This document shows, piece after piece, positions 16,651 to 19,704 of a DNA stretch of 19,704 nucleotides. The translations under genes and the position numbers were made by a program. The stretch is from Thermomucor indicae-seudaticae (lineage: Eukaryota > Mucoromycota > Mucoromycetes > Mucorales > Lichtheimiaceae): the NCBI GenBank assembly GCA_000787465.1, contig JSYX01000621.1:1-19704 (forward strand), given 5' to 3'. The notes below the pieces were generated by a model. The model did not search any database. It worked only from the letters and a program-made list of their open reading frames with translations, and was not told where the DNA came from. Every line of letters starts with the position of its first letter. The stretch's first letter is position 1.

Positions 16651-19276
16651 TTAAATGGGTGGATCAATGGGGAGACGCGACCAGAAGCGCTGTTGAATAA
16701 GAGCTTCTTTGAATTTTTGTTCCATGGGCGGGCTCACGTTGCCGATAACGACACCTTCGTGGTAGGCAACGCCGTCTTCGTTGTGGTTGGGGATTTCCAC
16801 CTCAGCAGCCATGAGCAGTTCCACACCTTCAGAAGAAGCCGCGATAGGCTTGCCGTGACGGAATGCATCCATAACAAAGACCTTTGGTTCTTCGAAAGGG
16901 AACAAGCTGACCTTATCCATAAGCTTCCGGATACCTTCTTGACCACCGGGGACATAGAGTGCGTCGTAGAGGACCGACGAAGTAGTGAGATAGGTGTTGG
17001 TAATGTTGAGACCGTCTTGGTCGCCAAGGTACAAGCCAATATACTCAACATAGGCGCCCTCTTGGGCGAGGTAACCGTACATGGTTCGGGCTTCTTCAAT
17101 GTTCGTACCGGGAGCAGTAAGGATGGCGACAGTACGCGTGCGGATGTTGTCGGCCTTAGGATACTCCTCGATGGAGATGCCTACTGACGACTGACCGGGG
17201 TTCTCGTACATCTTCTCAGGCAGAGGAACACCAACACCAGCAGCCACACGGCGAGCCAAGCCGTTGTCAATGTGGTTGAGCTGGTCAACGAAACGAGCAC
17301 GGACATCGAAGGATTTGCACTTGCCGACTTCGAATCGAGCACCGTCCACGAGTTGCTGCTTCTCGGCTTCTGTAAGCGAGTTCCAGAAGAGCTGGGGTTG
17401 TGAGTAGAAGTCAAAGAAGCTAGGAGCGCGTCCACGGCGCTTTTCACCGCTGACTCGTTCTGGGTATTCAATGTATCCGCCTTTGTCTGGATCCACAAGC
17501 GCAGGAGTGTTGCCTTGAAGACCGTTCGGGTAGTACGCAACTTTACCAGCGTAAATATTCTGCTGCATGTACCCGTCGCGCTGATTGTTGTGCACAGGAA
17601 CAATAGGCCGATTGATAGGGATTTGCAGGAAGTTGACGCTGTTCATACGATTGATCTGCGTGTCAAAGTAGCTGAACAAACGGCCTTGCAAAAGTGGATC
17701 ATTGGTAAATCCGATACCTGATATTTGCCAAAAGAGACGATCAGTATGTATACGGAAATAACAACCTTCCTTGATAATCTCGTACCTCTCACTAGATGGC
17801 CCGGGTGAAGCGTGATTTGCTCAGTTTCAGAGAAAAAGTTTTCGACGTTGCGATTAAGCACCAGCTTGCCCAGTTTGGTGACAGGCACGATTGATTCAGG
17901 AATAAGTTTTGTAGGGTCCAAAAGGTCAAAATCGAACTTGAATTCGTCTTGTTCAGGCACGATTTGTACGCAAAGTTCATATTCAGGATAATCTCCGCGG
18001 TTAATGGCATTGTAAAGATCATTGCGGTGGAAATCAATGTCTTTGCCAGCAATTTTTTGAGCTTCATCCTACGAAATAACCAGTTAAAGACCGCTTTTTT
18101 TTTTTTTTTTTTTTTGCTGCTCAAGTCAGAACGTCGGTTGTTTCTTACCCAAATCAGGTTTGATAAACCTTGCTTCGGCTTCCAAATGAACTTGACAAAG
18201 ACAGCCTTGCCTTCTTCGTTGATGAGACGGAAACTAGCCATATCAAAGACGTTAATTGATCTTGGTCCTGTTTCTTGCACGCTGTCGAGAGAAAAAGACT
18301 TACGTATGGATACCAAAACCTTCGACCTGGCGGAAGCTACGGGGAATACCGCGTCCGGACAATACCCAAAGGACAGTATGCAGGGTCTCAGGGAACGAGG
18401 AAAAGAAATCATAGGCAGTATCGTGCGCAGTACCTGCCTGCGGCACTTGGGTGTCCGGTTCAGGCTTTGCTGCGTGAATCAGATCTGGGAACTTGATTGC
18501 ATCTGCAAATACACGAAGACATTATTTACAATGTCATGTAAGCTACTTGTTTGGTCTTTTACCTTGGACGAAGAAGGGAGGAATGACGTTTCCGACTGTA
18601 AATGACAATGCAGCTATTTAGCAAAAAGGATCTACAGTCAGACACCATTGTTATCTTTGCCTTACCCAAGTCAAAGTTTCCGTCCTCGGTATAAAATCGA
18701 GTAGCGAAACCACGGTCGTCTCGCACAGTATCCGGCGATCCCTTGAAGCCAAGTACGGTGGAGAAGCGTACAAACACAGGTGTTTTCTTGCCGGGAGCGC
18801 TCAAAAACTTGGCGGCCGTAATATTAGACCAGTCTGCATAGGACTCAAAGTAGCCGTGGGCACCAACGCCTCTTGCATGAACTACACGTTCAGGAGTTCT
18901 CTCGTGATCTTGAAAAAGAAATTACGATAGTATGAGTCGTCAGTATTCAATTAAATACCATGCAATTCTTGCTTATTGACTTACCAAAATGCATAATCTT
19001 CTCGCGCATCATGAAGTCCTCCATCAAAGTCGGACCGCGAAGACCAGCCTTCAGACTTTCGCTATTGTTGATGCGAACACCATAGTTGGTAGTTTCCTGA
19101 GTCCCGGCATCAATGATCGTAAAGCGCTCGAGCTGGAGATCTTTGGCATCCGAGCCCGGTAAGCCATATTGAAAGGCGCATTCGTGGTTCATGTTTTCTT
19201 CAGCAAAAACGAGAACATCAAGCTGGAGTGCAGCTAGGAAGACAACGACAATGCCCGAAAGCCGAAAAGCCTTCAT
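16651..19276 (-). CDS. Secreted large-subunit catalase
   Basis: Exons are 19276-18985, 18908-18666, 18595-18563, 18502-18304, 18233-18149, 18068-17786 and 17717-16651, giving 733 aa, the usual size for large-subunit (clade 2) catalases. It decomposes H2O2 with heme. Residues 1 to about 25 form a signal peptide (core [16 protein letters not shown]), so the enzyme is probably exported, as with Aspergillus CatB. Catalytic residues are H108 in RVVHARG, N181 in VGNVIPPFF and the proximal heme ligand Y395 in RLFSYFDTQ, with spacings of 73 and 214 residues as in E. coli HPII. H372 in LHPGH occupies the place of HPII His392. Residues about 571-715 form the C-terminal flavodoxin/DJ-1-like domain ([24 protein letters not shown]), with Ser instead of a nucleophilic Cys at ASSEG. 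Exon 3 is 33 nt and carries the active-site Asn. Confidence 0.95.
18095..18115 (+). repeat. T21 homopolymer (A21 in catalase intron 5)
   Basis: An uninterrupted run of 21 T on the plus strand lies inside the fifth intron of the catalase gene (18148-18069). Intron 5 is the longest in the window at 80 nt, largely because of this tract. Confidence 0.9.
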
Positions 19277-19344
19277 AGTCAATTGATTAAGAAGAGAGAG
19301 TGGGGAGTAGAAGGATGGAGAGAAAACCAGGTTCTCGACGCTCC

Positions 19345-19352
19345 TATTTATA
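19345..19352 (-). promoter_or_regulatory. TATA box of the catalase gene
   Basis: TATAAATA on the minus strand lies 69-76 bp upstream of the catalase ATG, a good position and match for a fungal TATA element. A purine-rich stretch on the plus strand (pyrimidine-rich in the transcript) lies between it and the ATG. Confidence 0.6.
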
Positions 19353-19704
19353 AGACAAATTGAAACTGTTTATCTGAATCGATGATACTAAGTGGTTTGT
19401 TGGTCCCGAGGAGTCAACTGATTAAACATGTAATAATGATATATGCAATTAAGACTTCAAACAGCATTTACTGGTTTTTGAATAACCTTTTGCGTCCTCC
19501 GCGGACATTTGCGTCAACTTCACAAAGGCGGAAGGCGTCGTACAATTGGAGCTTCGGTGAAACTGGTCCGTGTTTACAATAATGTGTTTTCCTCGGTTTG
19601 GTACCATCCAAACATTACTGAAACAGACAAGCTCGCACATGTCTTTTTCGCCTGTTTTTTCCCTGGTAATAGACAGCTACTCTTTATTGATTGGACTTTT
19701 GCGC
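19353..19704. other. Upstream region of the catalase gene
   Basis: No supported gene. The short frames at 19382-19582 (+) and 19449-19640 (-) have no recognisable character. The region probably contains further catalase promoter sequence and is cut by the window end. Confidence 0.4.

Noticed and set aside
16693..17187. 164-codon plus-strand frame
   Set aside because: It is antisense to the large last exon of the catalase gene, and no protein family is recognised.
16734..17603. Minus-strand frames of 121 and 140 codons
   Set aside because: These are alternative frames inside the catalase last exon with low-complexity Ser/Thr/Leu content.
17949..18605. 218-codon plus-strand frame with a run of phenylalanines
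   Set aside because: It runs antisense through catalase exons and introns, and the Phe run is simply the T21 tract. The catalase model on the other strand is far stronger.
1..19704. Search for a biosynthetic cluster, CRISPR array, transposase or defence system
   Set aside because: No repeat-spacer array, no transposase or reverse transcriptase motifs and no linked pathway genes were seen. The genes are unrelated housekeeping functions.

Overview
The window looks like ordinary nuclear DNA of a filamentous fungus, most likely an early-diverging (Mucoromycota-type) species. The genes are eukaryotic. They are split by many short introns, 35 in seven genes by my reading, each 54-80 nt long, and are packed on both strands with little intergenic space. 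The phylum assignment is an inference from overall protein character, not from a search.

Layout, left to right. A tRNA-Thr(UGU) lies at 88-160. It is followed by about 2.8 kb with no confident gene (161-2953), holding two diverged repeat-like segments and one possible small secreted protein. At 2954-5111 (+) is a nine-exon DHA1-type major facilitator transporter. Convergent to it, at 5291-6760 (-), is AAR2, the U5 snRNP assembly factor. A tRNA-Thr(CGU) at 6827-6898 (-) sits directly upstream of AAR2. At 7165-8623 (+) is an F-box protein, convergent with the catalytic subunit of cAMP-dependent protein kinase at 8762-10195 (-). After about 1.2 kb of non-coding sequence come three more minus-strand genes: a fungal cystathionine gamma-synthase of the STR2/met-7 type (11372-13452), the chaperonin subunit CCT2 (13880-15951) and a secreted large-subunit catalase (16651-19276). 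The catalase promoter, with a TATA box, fills the right end.

The genes do not form a metabolic cluster. They are mainly housekeeping functions (splicing, protein folding, methionine/sulfur metabolism, cAMP signalling, oxidative defence, drug/solute efflux). Every CDS model below was built by hand from splice sites and keeps an open frame through to a family-appropriate length: 556, 361, 467, 434, 602, 526 and 733 aa. I found no transposase, CRISPR array, prophage or toxin system. I see no good evidence for a novel multi-gene system. The observations worth a second look are about gene architecture: a start codon alone on its coding exon, a GC-AG intron, two AAG|GTTC donors, a 15-nt microexon, competing splice sites in PKA and cystathionine gamma-synthase, and an HPII-like catalase active site.
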